Below are positions 16,861 to 24,378 of a stretch of 24,666 bases of DNA, piece after piece. Under the pieces are notes generated by a model. That model was not told where the DNA came from. It worked only from the letters and a program-made list of their open reading frames with translations, and did not search any database. The stretch is from a virus. The stretch lies in IMG/VR virus record IMGVR_UViG_3300044623_000458, positions 1 through 24,666 of that record. The stretch is one strand, 5' to 3'. How positions within the stretch are numbered: position 1 is the first letter of the stretch; each line of letters opens with the position of its first letter. The position numbers were made by a program, and so were the translations under genes.

Positions 16861-17768
16861 TGAAAATCGCAATATGCTCAGATGTCCATCTAGAATTCGG
16901 ACAACTGGATCTACAGAACACACAGAATGCTGAAGTCCTTATTTTATCTGGTGATATTTGTACTGCTGTTGACCTTCGTGTTACCGACAGTATTTTATCT
17001 TCTGCTAAAACTGATAGGTATCTTGAGTTTTTTACTGCTTGCTCTCGTAACTTTCCTCATGTGGTTTATGTTATGGGTAATCACGAGCATTACCATGGTG
17101 ACTATGCTACTTCTATCGGCTATCTGAAAGATGCACTAAAGCACCTAGAGAACATTCATGTTCTTGACAAGGAAGTTTGGGATCATGGTGATCATCGTTT
17201 TATCGGTGGCACTCTTTGGACTGATATGAATGGTGAAGATGAGATGACCATGAATCATGTTTCTCGTCGGATGAATGACTTTCAGATCTGCAAGAATAGT
17301 CTACGGACTGTAAACTTCAGAACAGAGGAACCAACTCTTGATGAGAATGGTGAACATAAGAAACATGAAAATGGTGCTGGTATGTATCATGCCGTCTTCA
17401 AGACTCGTGAAGCATATTTGTCTCCGCAGGATGCAGTGGAAGACCACAAAGCAATGTTAAAGTTTATCGAGGATACCTATGAAGCTACTCCTCCATGGAT
17501 GACGACTGTTGTTGTTGGACATCATGCTCCAAGCAAGAATTCCGAGCATCCTCGTTACAAGCATGATCAACTGATGAATGGTGCATACAATTCTCGTTTG
17601 GATCAATTCATTATGGATCGTCCAGGAATTAAACTCTGGACTCATGGTCACACTCATGAAGACTTCGACTACATGCTTGTTAGTTGTCGTGTTGTTTGTA
17701 ATCCTCGTGGCTACATCAACTACGAAGATCGAGCAGATCGTTTCGAACTTAAATTCGTAGAGGTTTAG
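16860..17768 (+). CDS. Calcineurin-like metallophosphoesterase
   Basis: The 302-residue protein has all metal-binding blocks of the family: D8 and H10 in SDVHLE, D32 in LSGDI, N74 and H75 in GNHEHYHG, H221 in VVGHHAPS, and H262/H264 in THGHTHED. Such enzymes cleave phosphomono- or diester bonds; possible substrates are cyclic nucleotides, nucleic acid ends or phosphoproteins. The substrate is not predictable here. It is full length for the family. It sits between small conserved phage genes in one operon. Confidence 0.92.
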   Translation: MKIAICSDVHLEFGQLDLQNTQNAEVLILSGDICTAVDLRVTDSILSSAKTDRYLEFFTACSRNFPHVVYVMGNHEHYHGDYATSIGYLKDALKHLENIHVLDKEVWDHGDHRFIGGTLWTDMNGEDEMTMNHVSRRMNDFQICKNSLRTVNFRTEEPTLDENGEHKKHENGAGMYHAVFKTREAYLSPQDAVEDHKAMLKFIEDTYEATPPWMTTVVVGHHAPSKNSEHPRYKHDQLMNGAYNSRLDQFIMDRPGIKLWTHGHTHEDFDYMLVSCRVVCNPRGYINYEDRADRFELKFVEV

Positions 17769-17769
17769 T

Positions 17770-18105
17770 ATGAGTGATTACAATCCAGACAAATGGTTGA
17801 TTGTTAAGATCACTGGACCAGATACTCCACCAGTCCATAAAGTGTTTGCTTGTTGGTATGGTGGTTATCTTGGTTCAGATTCTTGGAAACTCAATAGTGG
17901 CATTACAAGAGCATATGAAGAGAGTCATTGCTTCATGTTTGACGGAAGCAGTGGCTCTACCTATGCTTGTCATAAAGCATCTTATGGTGCAAGCAGTTAT
18001 GGTTATGGTGTTCTTGAGAATATGGTAACCAAAGCACTTGCCAATAATATTACAATTGAAGTATTACCAGAAGAAACTAACTGGTTGGAGATTAACTATG
18101 AGTAA
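17770..18105 (+). CDS. Conserved phage protein (111 aa), unknown function
   Basis: The product contains PDKWLIVKITGPDTPPVHKV, then GGYLGSDSWKLNSGITRAYE and a Ser/Gly/Tyr-rich loop, and is probably an all-beta domain. Similar proteins occur in many phages; no function is known to me. It follows the phosphoesterase by one base and overlaps the next gene by 8 nt. Confidence 0.75.
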   Translation: MSDYNPDKWLIVKITGPDTPPVHKVFACWYGGYLGSDSWKLNSGITRAYEESHCFMFDGSSGSTYACHKASYGASSYGYGVLENMVTKALANNITIEVLPEETNWLEINYE

Positions 18106-18298
18106 ACCCACACACTGGACAATTACAGTTGAAACAGCAGATGATGGGAGTGGAGATTTAGTTCTTCCTCTTACAGATGAAATCATGGAGAGTGCTGGTT
18201 GGAAGATTGGCGATACACTCGAGTGGATAGATAATAAAAATGGCACTTGGTCAATAAAGAAAAAAGAAAATGAACCATCAACTAATCCCACTGAATGA
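18098..18298 (+). CDS. AbrB/MazE-like small protein (66 aa)
   Basis: GGAG lies 8 nt before ATG 18098. The product reads WTITVETADDGSGDLVLPL, then EIMESAGWKIGDTLEW and NGTWSIKK, which matches the swapped-hairpin AbrB/SpoVT fold (strand, LP-x-helix, GW-x-x-GD turn, strand). Such proteins bind DNA as dimers or act as antitoxins; no toxin gene lies beside it. A transcription-regulating role is a fair inference. Confidence 0.75.
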   Translation: MSKPTHWTITVETADDGSGDLVLPLTDEIMESAGWKIGDTLEWIDNKNGTWSIKKKENEPSTNPTE

Positions 18299-18413
18299 TA
18301 AGGAAGAAGCAATTCTTACCTTAATTCAAAGAGTCAACGATCTTGAGTATGAAAACTCAAATTTAAAAGAAGAAATTAAACAATTAAAATGGTCAATACA
18401 GGAGCAAGACTAA
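18270..18413 (+). CDS. Small coiled-coil protein (47 aa)
   Basis: The ATG at 18270 lies in the end of the preceding gene (29-nt overlap, another frame). The product LIQRVNDLEYENSNLKEEIK is followed by QLKWSIQEQD, a strong leucine-zipper-like helix. Its TAA overlaps the next ATG. The ribosome-binding site is weak, so the start is uncertain. Confidence 0.58.
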   Translation: MNHQLIPLNDKEEAILTLIQRVNDLEYENSNLKEEIKQLKWSIQEQD

Positions 18414-18706
18414 TGCCAAAATTTACCTTTATTGGAGAACACACGAATCTTTACGGAAAACCAGATGGTACTAAAGTAACATATGAGTTTCAAGTTGATA
18501 GTATGAACGATATTCTGGAACACGCTGACTTGTTTATTCGTGGTTGTGGTTACATGCCACCTCCAGGGACATTAGATTATGTTGTTGAAGAATATTCTGA
18601 CCATGGTGGTGGTTCTACTATGGAAGATTATCCAGAGTTATATGAAGCACAAGATTTACCCATTGGTAAATCACACCACTACTTCGACACCGAAAGGAAC
18701 AAATAA
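18413..18706 (+). CDS. Hypothetical protein (97 aa)
   Basis: GGAG at 18401-18404 precedes ATG 18413, and TAATG overlap couples it to the previous gene. The 97-residue product is acidic (KVTYEFQVDSMNDILEHADL; CGYMPPPGTLDYVVEEYSD) and has no recognised domain. A start at 18389 would ignore the ribosome-binding site. Confidence 0.72.
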   Translation: MPKFTFIGEHTNLYGKPDGTKVTYEFQVDSMNDILEHADLFIRGCGYMPPPGTLDYVVEEYSDHGGGSTMEDYPELYEAQDLPIGKSHHYFDTERNK

Positions 18707-19071
18707 TGGGAATGCCACTTGATGTTTTAATGTTTCAACAAGCATGTGATCAGAAACCATCACCTGAAAATGCTGCATTATACAAATCTCTCATGGAAGA
18801 AGAGTTCAAAGAGTTCATTGATGCTCATTGGAATCGTGATGAGACCGAAATGCTTGATGGATGCATGGATTTAATCTGGGTTACGCTTGGGTTTTGTCAC
18901 ATGAAGGGTTATGATGTGCAAGGTGCATGGGATGAAGTGCTTCGAAGCAACATGGCGAAGGTTGATCCAGTTACTCGCAAGGTTACAAGACGAGAAGATG
19001 GCAAGATTTTGAAGCCTGAAGGTTGGAAAGAGCCTGATTTATCCAAATTTACAAAAAAGAAGTTGCCTTAA
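18706..19071 (+). CDS. MazG-like nucleotide pyrophosphohydrolase
   Basis: The 121-residue protein is an all-alpha NTP pyrophosphatase of the MazG/PRA-PH superfamily. LYKSLMEEEFKEFIDAHW (residues 26-43) supplies the EExxE metal site, and DGCMDLIWVTLGFC (residues 51-64) the ExxD-like second half. The C-terminal SNMAKVDPVTRKVTRREDGK region is characteristic of phage members. It would hydrolyse a (d)NTP to the monophosphate and pyrophosphate, either for nucleotide salvage or to reset alarmone signalling. AAAGGAAC lies before the ATG. A promoter overlaps its stop region. Confidence 0.85.
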   Translation: MGMPLDVLMFQQACDQKPSPENAALYKSLMEEEFKEFIDAHWNRDETEMLDGCMDLIWVTLGFCHMKGYDVQGAWDEVLRSNMAKVDPVTRKVTRREDGKILKPEGWKEPDLSKFTKKKLP

Positions 19072-19091
19072 ATTGAGTTTTGAGGTATAAT
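19063..19091 (+). promoter_or_regulatory. Promoter giving a predicted leaderless nucleotidase mRNA
   Basis: TTGCCT (19063-19068), 17-nt spacer, TATAAT (19086-19091). The -35 lies in the end of the MazG-like gene. The next ATG starts 6 nt after the -10. Confidence 0.75.
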
Positions 19092-19097
19092 TACATT

Positions 19098-19622
19098 ATG
19101 ATTACATTATACTTAGATATGGATGGTGTGCTTTGCAATTTTGACAAGGCATATCGCTCTTTACGCACACATGCAACTGACGGAAAACGATTCCGTGCAG
19201 CTGTTATGGACTATCACATCTTCGAAGATCTGGAATTTATGCCAGATACGCAAGAATTGTTGACTTATGTCAGTAAACTTGATAAAATCAACATTGAAAT
19301 TCTGACTTCAATGGGTACTTTTGATGTTCAGCAAGGAAATGCAGCAAAATCACAAAAACAAAAGTGGTTAGACAAGTGGAACATTCCATACAAAGCCAAT
19401 TTTGTTCGTTCCAAAGAAGAAAAATCAAAATTTGCTCATGATAGAGCAATTTTAGTTGATGATTCTCCAGGATGCATCAACCCATTCAATGTTAAAGGTG
19501 GACATGGTATCCTTCACACAAAATCTACTGAGTCTATCCAACAAATTCATGATACCATTCGTGGTATCAATGGATTGCACGCATTAAAATTTGGATGGGA
19601 TTCTATGGGTTCTTATGCTTGA
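19098..19622 (+). CDS. HAD-fold 5'(3')-deoxyribonucleotidase
   Basis: The 174-residue protein is a small HAD phosphatase of the NT5C type. Motif I is LDMDGVL with nucleophile D7 and acid D9, motif II is LTSMG (T70), motif III K111 in EEKSKFAHDR, and motif IV LVDDSPG with D121/D122. It would dephosphorylate nucleoside monophosphates and complements dCMP deaminase and the MazG-like enzyme in nucleotide turnover. The ATG at 19098 is 6 nt from the -10 hexamer, so its own transcript should be leaderless. GAGG 12 nt upstream overlaps the promoter. The longer start at 19080 would lie inside the promoter. Confidence 0.88.
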   Translation: MITLYLDMDGVLCNFDKAYRSLRTHATDGKRFRAAVMDYHIFEDLEFMPDTQELLTYVSKLDKINIEILTSMGTFDVQQGNAAKSQKQKWLDKWNIPYKANFVRSKEEKSKFAHDRAILVDDSPGCINPFNVKGGHGILHTKSTESIQQIHDTIRGINGLHALKFGWDSMGSYA

Positions 19623-19902
19623 CATTTTTGGACCAACATTACAATGGATAAAAGATGACTGGAATTCTAATCCCTTTAGGTTTGCTATTGAGTTGCTCGC
19701 TTGGGCTATTTCTATTGGTTGTAGTATTACGATGGCAGTCACAGTTCCCAATCCTCCTCTACTTCTACTATATCCTGTCTGGATTAGTGGCTGTGCTCTT
19801 TATGCTTGGGCTAGTTATACTCGGAAATCATTTGGCATGTTGGCTAACTACATCTTGCTCACTGCTATAGACACCTTTGGATTGATAAGGATGATTATAT
19901 GA
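19615..19902 (+). CDS. Integral membrane protein (95 aa)
   Basis: The ATG lies 5 nt inside the nucleotidase end. After an amphipathic start (GPTLQWIKDDWNSNPFRF) come three hydrophobic segments: AIELLAWAISIGCSITMAV, PLLLLYPVWISGCALYAW and MLANYILLTAIDTFGL. Similar small membrane proteins occur in T4-like aquatic phages. The last segment vaguely recalls PnuC-type transporters but the protein is too short for one. Function unknown. Confidence 0.75.
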   Translation: MLDIFGPTLQWIKDDWNSNPFRFAIELLAWAISIGCSITMAVTVPNPPLLLLYPVWISGCALYAWASYTRKSFGMLANYILLTAIDTFGLIRMII

Positions 19903-20645
19903 TAGTTAAATTATTCCCAACGATAGTAGTTGATAATTTTCTGGAAAGTCCAGATTATGTTCGTAATAGAGCACTAAAGTTAGACTTTCATCCAACCGAT
20001 GGCACATGGCCAGGAAAAAGAACATTGTCATTGAATCAATGTGATCCAGAGTTATTTGAATATTTGTGTAAAAAGTTTTTCTCTTTACACTATGATTTTT
20101 TAAATAGAGTTGACTGGAAACTAACTGCGCATTTTCAGTTAATAGAACCATTTGATGACGATAAACAACACACTTTTAATCGTGGATGGATTCACACAGA
20201 CCATAATAAACTTTTAGCTGGAATTCTTTATCTAACACCCGATGCAGATCCTGATACTGGAACATCTTTGTTTAAACCAAAAACAGCAGAAATTGAAACT
20301 GCACTACTACTAGATGAACAATCTGAAAGAATTGACTTTTATAAAAACGACAAGAAAACATATTCGTCTAATAAACAAGATGCCAAAGAAGATTTATATA
20401 ATGATAAACAAATTGATTTAGAATATTATAGCAAAAGATTAAATGAATTTAATTCTCAGTTTGATGAAACTGTTCATGTTAAAAACATTTATAATAGATT
20501 AATTTCTTTTGACGCTAATGAATGGCATGCTGCAAATAATTTCCAAACTGGAACAGGTTCTCGACTCACATTAGTATATTTTGTAGATAGTGTTGATTCT
20601 GTATCCATTCCTGCTCTTGAAAGAGTTAGACAATATAAAATATGA
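19899..20645 (+). CDS. DUF6445-like, putative 2OG/Fe(II) oxygenase
   Basis: The 248-residue protein starts with a short domain typical of phage DUF6445 proteins (KLFPTIVVDNFLESPDYVRN). A jelly-roll pattern follows: WIHTDHN with H99 and D101 as candidate iron ligands, AGILYLTPDADPDTGTSLF, and FDANEWHAANNF with H210; R222 in TGSRLTLVYF could bind 2-oxoglutarate. A charged insert (residues 135-190) separates the two halves. It overlaps both neighbours by 4 nt (ATGA). Substrate unknown; the catalytic assignment is by pattern. Confidence 0.78.
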   Translation: MIVKLFPTIVVDNFLESPDYVRNRALKLDFHPTDGTWPGKRTLSLNQCDPELFEYLCKKFFSLHYDFLNRVDWKLTAHFQLIEPFDDDKQHTFNRGWIHTDHNKLLAGILYLTPDADPDTGTSLFKPKTAEIETALLLDEQSERIDFYKNDKKTYSSNKQDAKEDLYNDKQIDLEYYSKRLNEFNSQFDETVHVKNIYNRLISFDANEWHAANNFQTGTGSRLTLVYFVDSVDSVSIPALERVRQYKI

Positions 20646-21253
20646 ATATCTTTTATCTTCACGAAAATACTACAGAATGTGCAAGGCAACATCTTGACAA
20701 ACATGTCGTTAAGATGATTCTAGAATATGCACAACTTCTTTCCACTGCTCATCGTTTACTCGATGGCTATGAGTATGAAGGTAAGTCTATTTCAGGTCGC
20801 AAAGCCATGAGATGGAAATTAGATGATGATCGTGAAGATAATTTGTATCTTGCATCACACATGAAACATCCATCTGGTATCTGGTGTCGTGAGACATCTG
20901 CCAACTACATGTGGTTATATTCTCTCTGGCGAGATCTCATGCAAGAATATACTTTTCGTTATGGTAAGCATCATGTTGCGGAAAGATTAATTCCTTTCCT
21001 TGATATTTTACCAACTAATATAAAAAATGGAGATATGACTCCAATGCCACAGTGTATGCCTGAAGATTATAAAGTTCCAACGAATTCTATTCAAGCATAT
21101 CACAATTATTACATTAATGATAAGCAACCATTTGCTGTTTGGACGAATAGACCAATTCCAGAGTGGTATGTTTGTGAGTGGAAAGATAGAAACCACAAAG
21201 CAGTGTATCAAAAACAAAACGATAGAATAAAATTTAGGATGGTTCCAGCATAA
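20642..21253 (+). CDS. Conserved T4-like phage protein (203 aa)
   Basis: The protein reads MNIFYLHENTTECARQHLDK followed by HVVKMILEYAQLLSTAHRLL, then HPSGIWCRETSANYMWLYSLW, a PMPQCMPEDYK turn and an end with AYHNYYINDK...RPIPEWY. This family is common in T4-like phages. The ARQHLDKH helix and the C-terminal aromatic RP-x-W region distantly recall T4 endonuclease V (pyrimidine-dimer glycosylase), but the catalytic N-terminal Thr is not apparent, so I leave function open. It overlaps its neighbours at both ends. Confidence 0.78.
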   Translation: MNIFYLHENTTECARQHLDKHVVKMILEYAQLLSTAHRLLDGYEYEGKSISGRKAMRWKLDDDREDNLYLASHMKHPSGIWCRETSANYMWLYSLWRDLMQEYTFRYGKHHVAERLIPFLDILPTNIKNGDMTPMPQCMPEDYKVPTNSIQAYHNYYINDKQPFAVWTNRPIPEWYVCEWKDRNHKAVYQKQNDRIKFRMVPA

Positions 21254-21900
21254 TGAGTTTAAATACATTTAATAACTACGGATTTATCGAGCATGTCTTT
21301 ACGAACAAAGAATTACAACCAATTCGTGATGAGATTGATGAAATTCAAGCAGATTTTGACATGCATCAACCACAACAGTGGAATACTCGTCTCAGTGGCA
21401 ATCTAAAAAGAGAATTTGCACTGCCAAAATCAATGGCACACGCAGAAAAGCTGATTTTACCACATGTTGAAGATTATGTTGAGTTTTTTAACTTCCTTAA
21501 AGACTCATTTCTTACAAGAGAAGAAGTAGATTTCAGTTTAAACTCTCTCTGGGTCAATTTTCAAGCAAAGAATGAATTTAATCCACTACATAACCATGAT
21601 GGGTTCATGTCTTTTGTTATTTACACGAAAGTTCCATTTAAAATGAGAGATGAGTTGGCTGCATCTCCAGGAATCAACTCAAATAACAATGTTCCAGGTC
21701 ATTTCCAGTTTTCTTACACTGGAATTCTTGGTGGCATCAGTAATCACTATGTTCCAGTTGACGAAAGTTACGAAAACACATTAATGTTGTTCCCATCCAA
21801 GTTAATGCACTGTGTTTATCCATTTTTTACATCTGACGAATACAGAATCTCCGTTGCAGGCAATATTTACTGTAATAGAAAGAAATCTGCCACTAAATAG
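21253..21900 (+). CDS. Putative 2OG/Fe(II) oxygenase (2OG-FeII_Oxy_5 type)
   Basis: The 215-residue protein has the pattern of phage oxygenases of this subfamily: SLWVNFQAKNEFNPLHNHDG (residues 98-117) with candidate ligands at H113, H115 and D116, then ENTLMLFPSKLMHCVYPF with H186, and EYRISVAGN with R198 for 2-oxoglutarate. In related phages such proteins lie near structural and PhoH genes. The substrate is not known; a tail or capsid protein residue is one idea. The start overlaps the previous stop by one base. Confidence 0.82.
   Translation: MSLNTFNNYGFIEHVFTNKELQPIRDEIDEIQADFDMHQPQQWNTRLSGNLKREFALPKSMAHAEKLILPHVEDYVEFFNFLKDSFLTREEVDFSLNSLWVNFQAKNEFNPLHNHDGFMSFVIYTKVPFKMRDELAASPGINSNNNVPGHFQFSYTGILGGISNHYVPVDESYENTLMLFPSKLMHCVYPFFTSDEYRISVAGNIYCNRKKSATK
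21893..21899 (+). promoter_or_regulatory. Possible phage late promoter element
   Basis: CTAAATA at 21893-21899 resembles the T4-type late promoter core TATAAATA. It overlaps the oxygenase stop and lies about 19 nt before the ATG at 21918. One short match only, so weak. Confidence 0.3.
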
Positions 21901-21917
21901 AGTTGTGAGGAGAAATT

Positions 21918-22160
21918 ATGCCAACATATAGTTTTAGAAATAGAGAAACAGGCGAAATACACGATGAGATCATGCGCATTGCTGCTCGAGAGCAATATCT
22001 ACTAGACAATCCCCAATTAGAATCTATTATCACAAGTGCACCTGCATTTGCTGGGGATCATATCACTCTTAAAAAAGATACAGGTTTTAAGGAGGTACTA
22101 CAAAGAATTCATTCTCTAACTCCAGGAAGTCAATTAGATAAAACATCATCCCAAATTTAA
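21918..22160 (+). CDS. Small conserved T4-like phage protein (80 aa)
   Basis: The protein begins MPTYSFRNRETGEIHDEIM and continues AAREQYLLDNPQLESIITSA, a pattern of short T4-like phage proteins whose start resembles FmdB-type zinc ribbons. The cysteines that bind zinc in FmdB are absent here, so the fold may be kept without metal. A GFKEVLQRIH helix follows. GGAG lies before the ATG. The neighbouring PhoH gene is its usual partner in related phages, from memory. Function unknown. Confidence 0.72.
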   Translation: MPTYSFRNRETGEIHDEIMRIAAREQYLLDNPQLESIITSAPAFAGDHITLKKDTGFKEVLQRIHSLTPGSQLDKTSSQI

Positions 22161-22170
22161 GGAATCATCA

Positions 22171-22938
22171 ATGGCTCGCACATCAGCTGCTAAAAAAGTA
22201 ATAGACATTAATCATAATGAAGAGCGTGACACGAAACCCATTGCCAGTAATCAATTAAGAATTAGACTAGATAACTTAAAGACATTCCAGCCACTAACAG
22301 ACAATCAGAAGAAATTCTTTGACGCATACAAGCGTGGTGATTATTTTGTGGCACTTCATGGTGTCGCTGGAACAGGTAAGACATTCATTGCTCTCTATAA
22401 AGCAATTGAAGAAGTGCTTGATAAAAATAATCCATTCAGCAAGATTATTGTAGTTCGCTCTGCAGTTCAATCTCGTGAAATTGGTCATCTTCCAGGAGAT
22501 GTAAATGAGAAGATGGAAATCTATCAGCAACCATATCGTCAAATCTGCGAGACTTTGTTTGGTCGCAAAGACGCATGGGATAGATTAGCAGAACAGCACC
22601 ACATTGAGTTTATCTCTACTTCGTTTATTCGTGGTATGTCTTTTGATAATGCAATCATCCTCGTTGATGAAATGCAGAATTTAACATTCGAAGAAATTGA
22701 CACAGTTATGACTCGTGTTGGTCATATGTCAAAGATCATCTGGTGCGGAGATTACCGTCAGACTGATCTAAATAAGAAAAGAAACGATATGTCTGGCATT
22801 CTGAAATTCTTTGATATTGCTATGCATATGGGTGCTTTCACTAAGATTGAATTCACTCCTGACGATATCGTTCGATCATCTTTGGTTAAGGATTATATTC
22901 TTGCCAAATTAAAGATAGAAGATATGGAGAACAAATGA
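22171..22938 (+). CDS. phoH: PhoH-family ATPase
   Basis: The 255-residue protein has Walker A GVAGTGKT (residues 64-71), VVRSAVQSREIGHLPGD (residues 95-111), which is a PhoH signature, and Walker B ILVDEMQN (164-171), followed by MSKIIWCGDYRQTD. PhoH proteins are ATPases related to superfamily I helicases and are common in marine phages; some are linked to phosphate stress and some are thought to act on RNA. The first 35 residues are a basic, probably flexible extension. The stop overlaps the endolysin start (ATGA). Confidence 0.93.
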   Translation: MARTSAAKKVIDINHNEERDTKPIASNQLRIRLDNLKTFQPLTDNQKKFFDAYKRGDYFVALHGVAGTGKTFIALYKAIEEVLDKNNPFSKIIVVRSAVQSREIGHLPGDVNEKMEIYQQPYRQICETLFGRKDAWDRLAEQHHIEFISTSFIRGMSFDNAIILVDEMQNLTFEEIDTVMTRVGHMSKIIWCGDYRQTDLNKKRNDMSGILKFFDIAMHMGAFTKIEFTPDDIVRSSLVKDYILAKLKIEDMENK

Positions 22939-23555
22939 TTACAGCAGAACAATTTAAACATTTATTTCCTCGTGCGCAAGATCCAGCATCTTGGGTAGAG
23001 TCGATGAATAATGTATTCCCAACATATGATATCAACACACCACATCGTATTGCAGCATTCCTTGCTCAATGTGGTCATGAGTCTGGTGGTTGGACAGTAT
23101 TCGAAGAAAACCTAAACTATTCCGCACAGGGATTAAATGGTATCTTCAAGAAGTATTTCCCTACACTTGAATCAGCACAACCTTACGCACGCAAGCCAGA
23201 GATGATTGCCAATAAAGTGTATGGTGGTCGCATGGGTAATGGACCAGAATCATCAGGTGACGGATATAAGTATCGTGGTCGTGGACCAATCCAGTTGACT
23301 GGAAAAGATAATTACAGAGCATTTGCGAAAGACATGTTTGAAGACTGGGAAAATCTATTTGATAATCCAGATTGGGTTACGAGCGATCGTGACTTCGCAT
23401 TGATGTCAGCAATTTGGTTCTGGAATAAAAACAAGTTAAATGTTCAAGCAGACGCTGGTGACATTAAACTAATGACCAAGAAAATCAATGGTGGTTATAT
23501 TGGTCTTGAAGACAGAATTAAACATTATAATGAAGCAATACATTTACTCACATAA
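22935..23555 (+). CDS. GH19 chitinase-like endolysin
   Basis: The 206-residue protein is a glycoside hydrolase family 19 lysozyme-type endolysin. AAFLAQCGHESGGW (residues 40-53) holds catalytic E49, and the second acid is likely E58 in FEENLNYSA; the YKYRGRGPIQLTGKDNY motif and a substrate-cleft NKNKLN follow. It should cleave peptidoglycan glycan strands at lysis. No signal peptide is present, so a holin or other membrane factor is needed. The following 38-aa membrane peptide is a candidate partner. The start overlaps the PhoH stop. Confidence 0.93.
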   Translation: MITAEQFKHLFPRAQDPASWVESMNNVFPTYDINTPHRIAAFLAQCGHESGGWTVFEENLNYSAQGLNGIFKKYFPTLESAQPYARKPEMIANKVYGGRMGNGPESSGDGYKYRGRGPIQLTGKDNYRAFAKDMFEDWENLFDNPDWVTSDRDFALMSAIWFWNKNKLNVQADAGDIKLMTKKINGGYIGLEDRIKHYNEAIHLLT

Positions 23556-23570
23556 CTAGGAGAAATTAAA

Positions 23571-23687
23571 ATGTTAGATACTCTATTTTGGGTGGCACTT
23601 GGTGCATTTGTTGGATGGAATTTTCCACAACCTTTCTGGGCTAAGATTATACAAGAAAAAATTCAAACACTGATCGCTAAAAAGTAA
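23571..23687 (+). CDS. Small membrane protein after the endolysin (38 aa)
   Basis: AGGAG lies 9 nt before the ATG. Residues 4-17 (TLFWVALGAFVGWN) form one membrane segment, followed by an aromatic turn (FPQPFW) and a basic helix (IIQEKIQTLIAKK). The position after an endolysin and the size suggest a holin-like or lysis accessory role, but similar peptides are found in other contexts. Its stop overlaps the iscU start. Confidence 0.65.
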   Translation: MLDTLFWVALGAFVGWNFPQPFWAKIIQEKIQTLIAKK

Positions 23688-24070
23688 TGGCTTACTCCGA
23701 CAAAGTTCTTGATCACTACGAGAATCCAAGAAATGTGGGTTCTTTAGATAAAAACGATCTAACAGTCGGTACTGGAATGGTTGGTGCACCTGCATGCGGT
23801 GATGTGATGAAACTTCAAATTAAAGTTGAAGATGGAATAATCACCGATGCAAAATTTAAAACATACGGATGTGGCTCAGCAATTGCTTCTAGTTCACTTG
23901 TCACTGAATGGGTCAAAGGTAAAACTTTGGATCAAGCAATGGAGATTAAAAATTCTGCCATTGCAGAAGAACTTGCTCTACCACCAGTTAAAATTCACTG
24001 CTCCATACTTGCAGAAGATGCAATTCGTGCAGCAATCCACGACTATCAACTAAAGTGTTCATGCTCATGA
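23687..24070 (+). CDS. iscU: IscU-type Fe-S cluster scaffold protein
   Basis: The 127-residue protein is a complete IscU. The three cluster-ligand cysteines are C37 in APACGDV (with D39), C62 in YGCGSA and C105 in KIHCSILAED, with H104 beside the last. LPPVK (residues 98-102), the motif bound by the HscA chaperone, is intact, so it could work with host IscS and HscA/HscB. It would hold nascent [2Fe-2S] clusters for transfer to acceptors. The TAATG overlap couples it to the previous gene, and its stop overlaps the IscA-like start, making an Fe-S pair. Confidence 0.95.
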   Translation: MAYSDKVLDHYENPRNVGSLDKNDLTVGTGMVGAPACGDVMKLQIKVEDGIITDAKFKTYGCGSAIASSSLVTEWVKGKTLDQAMEIKNSAIAEELALPPVKIHCSILAEDAIRAAIHDYQLKCSCS

Positions 24071-24378
24071 TTACCGTAACAGAAACAGCAAAGAAACAAC
24101 TCGATGAGATCCTAATGGATGAACCGAATGGAAAATATGTAAGAGCATTTATCTCTGGAGGTGGATGCTCTGGTTTTAATTATGGATTTACTATTGAAGA
24201 GAACAAAGAAGAAGATGACTTCGTTATTGACAATCTTGTAGTGGATGTAATGAGTATGCAGTATTTTGAAAACGCTACTATAGATTTTACTAGTGATAAA
24301 TTAAAAGGATCTCAATTTGTTATATCAAACCCAAATGCCAAATCAACCTGCGGATGTGGAAGCAGTTTCTCAGTCTAA
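24067..24378 (+). CDS. iscA: IscA/HesB A-type Fe-S carrier
   Basis: The 103-residue protein carries the three invariant cysteines of A-type carriers: C34 in GGGCSGF and C95/C97 in STCGCGSSFSV. The ITVTETAKKQLDEIL start and SMQYFENATIDF core are typical. It accepts clusters from IscU and passes them to apo-proteins. The ATG at 24067 is chosen because it overlaps the iscU stop (ATGA); two more ATG/GTG codons lie a few codons upstream. The length is normal for the family. Confidence 0.94.
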   Translation: MITVTETAKKQLDEILMDEPNGKYVRAFISGGGCSGFNYGFTIEENKEEDDFVIDNLVVDVMSMQYFENATIDFTSDKLKGSQFVISNPNAKSTCGCGSSFSV

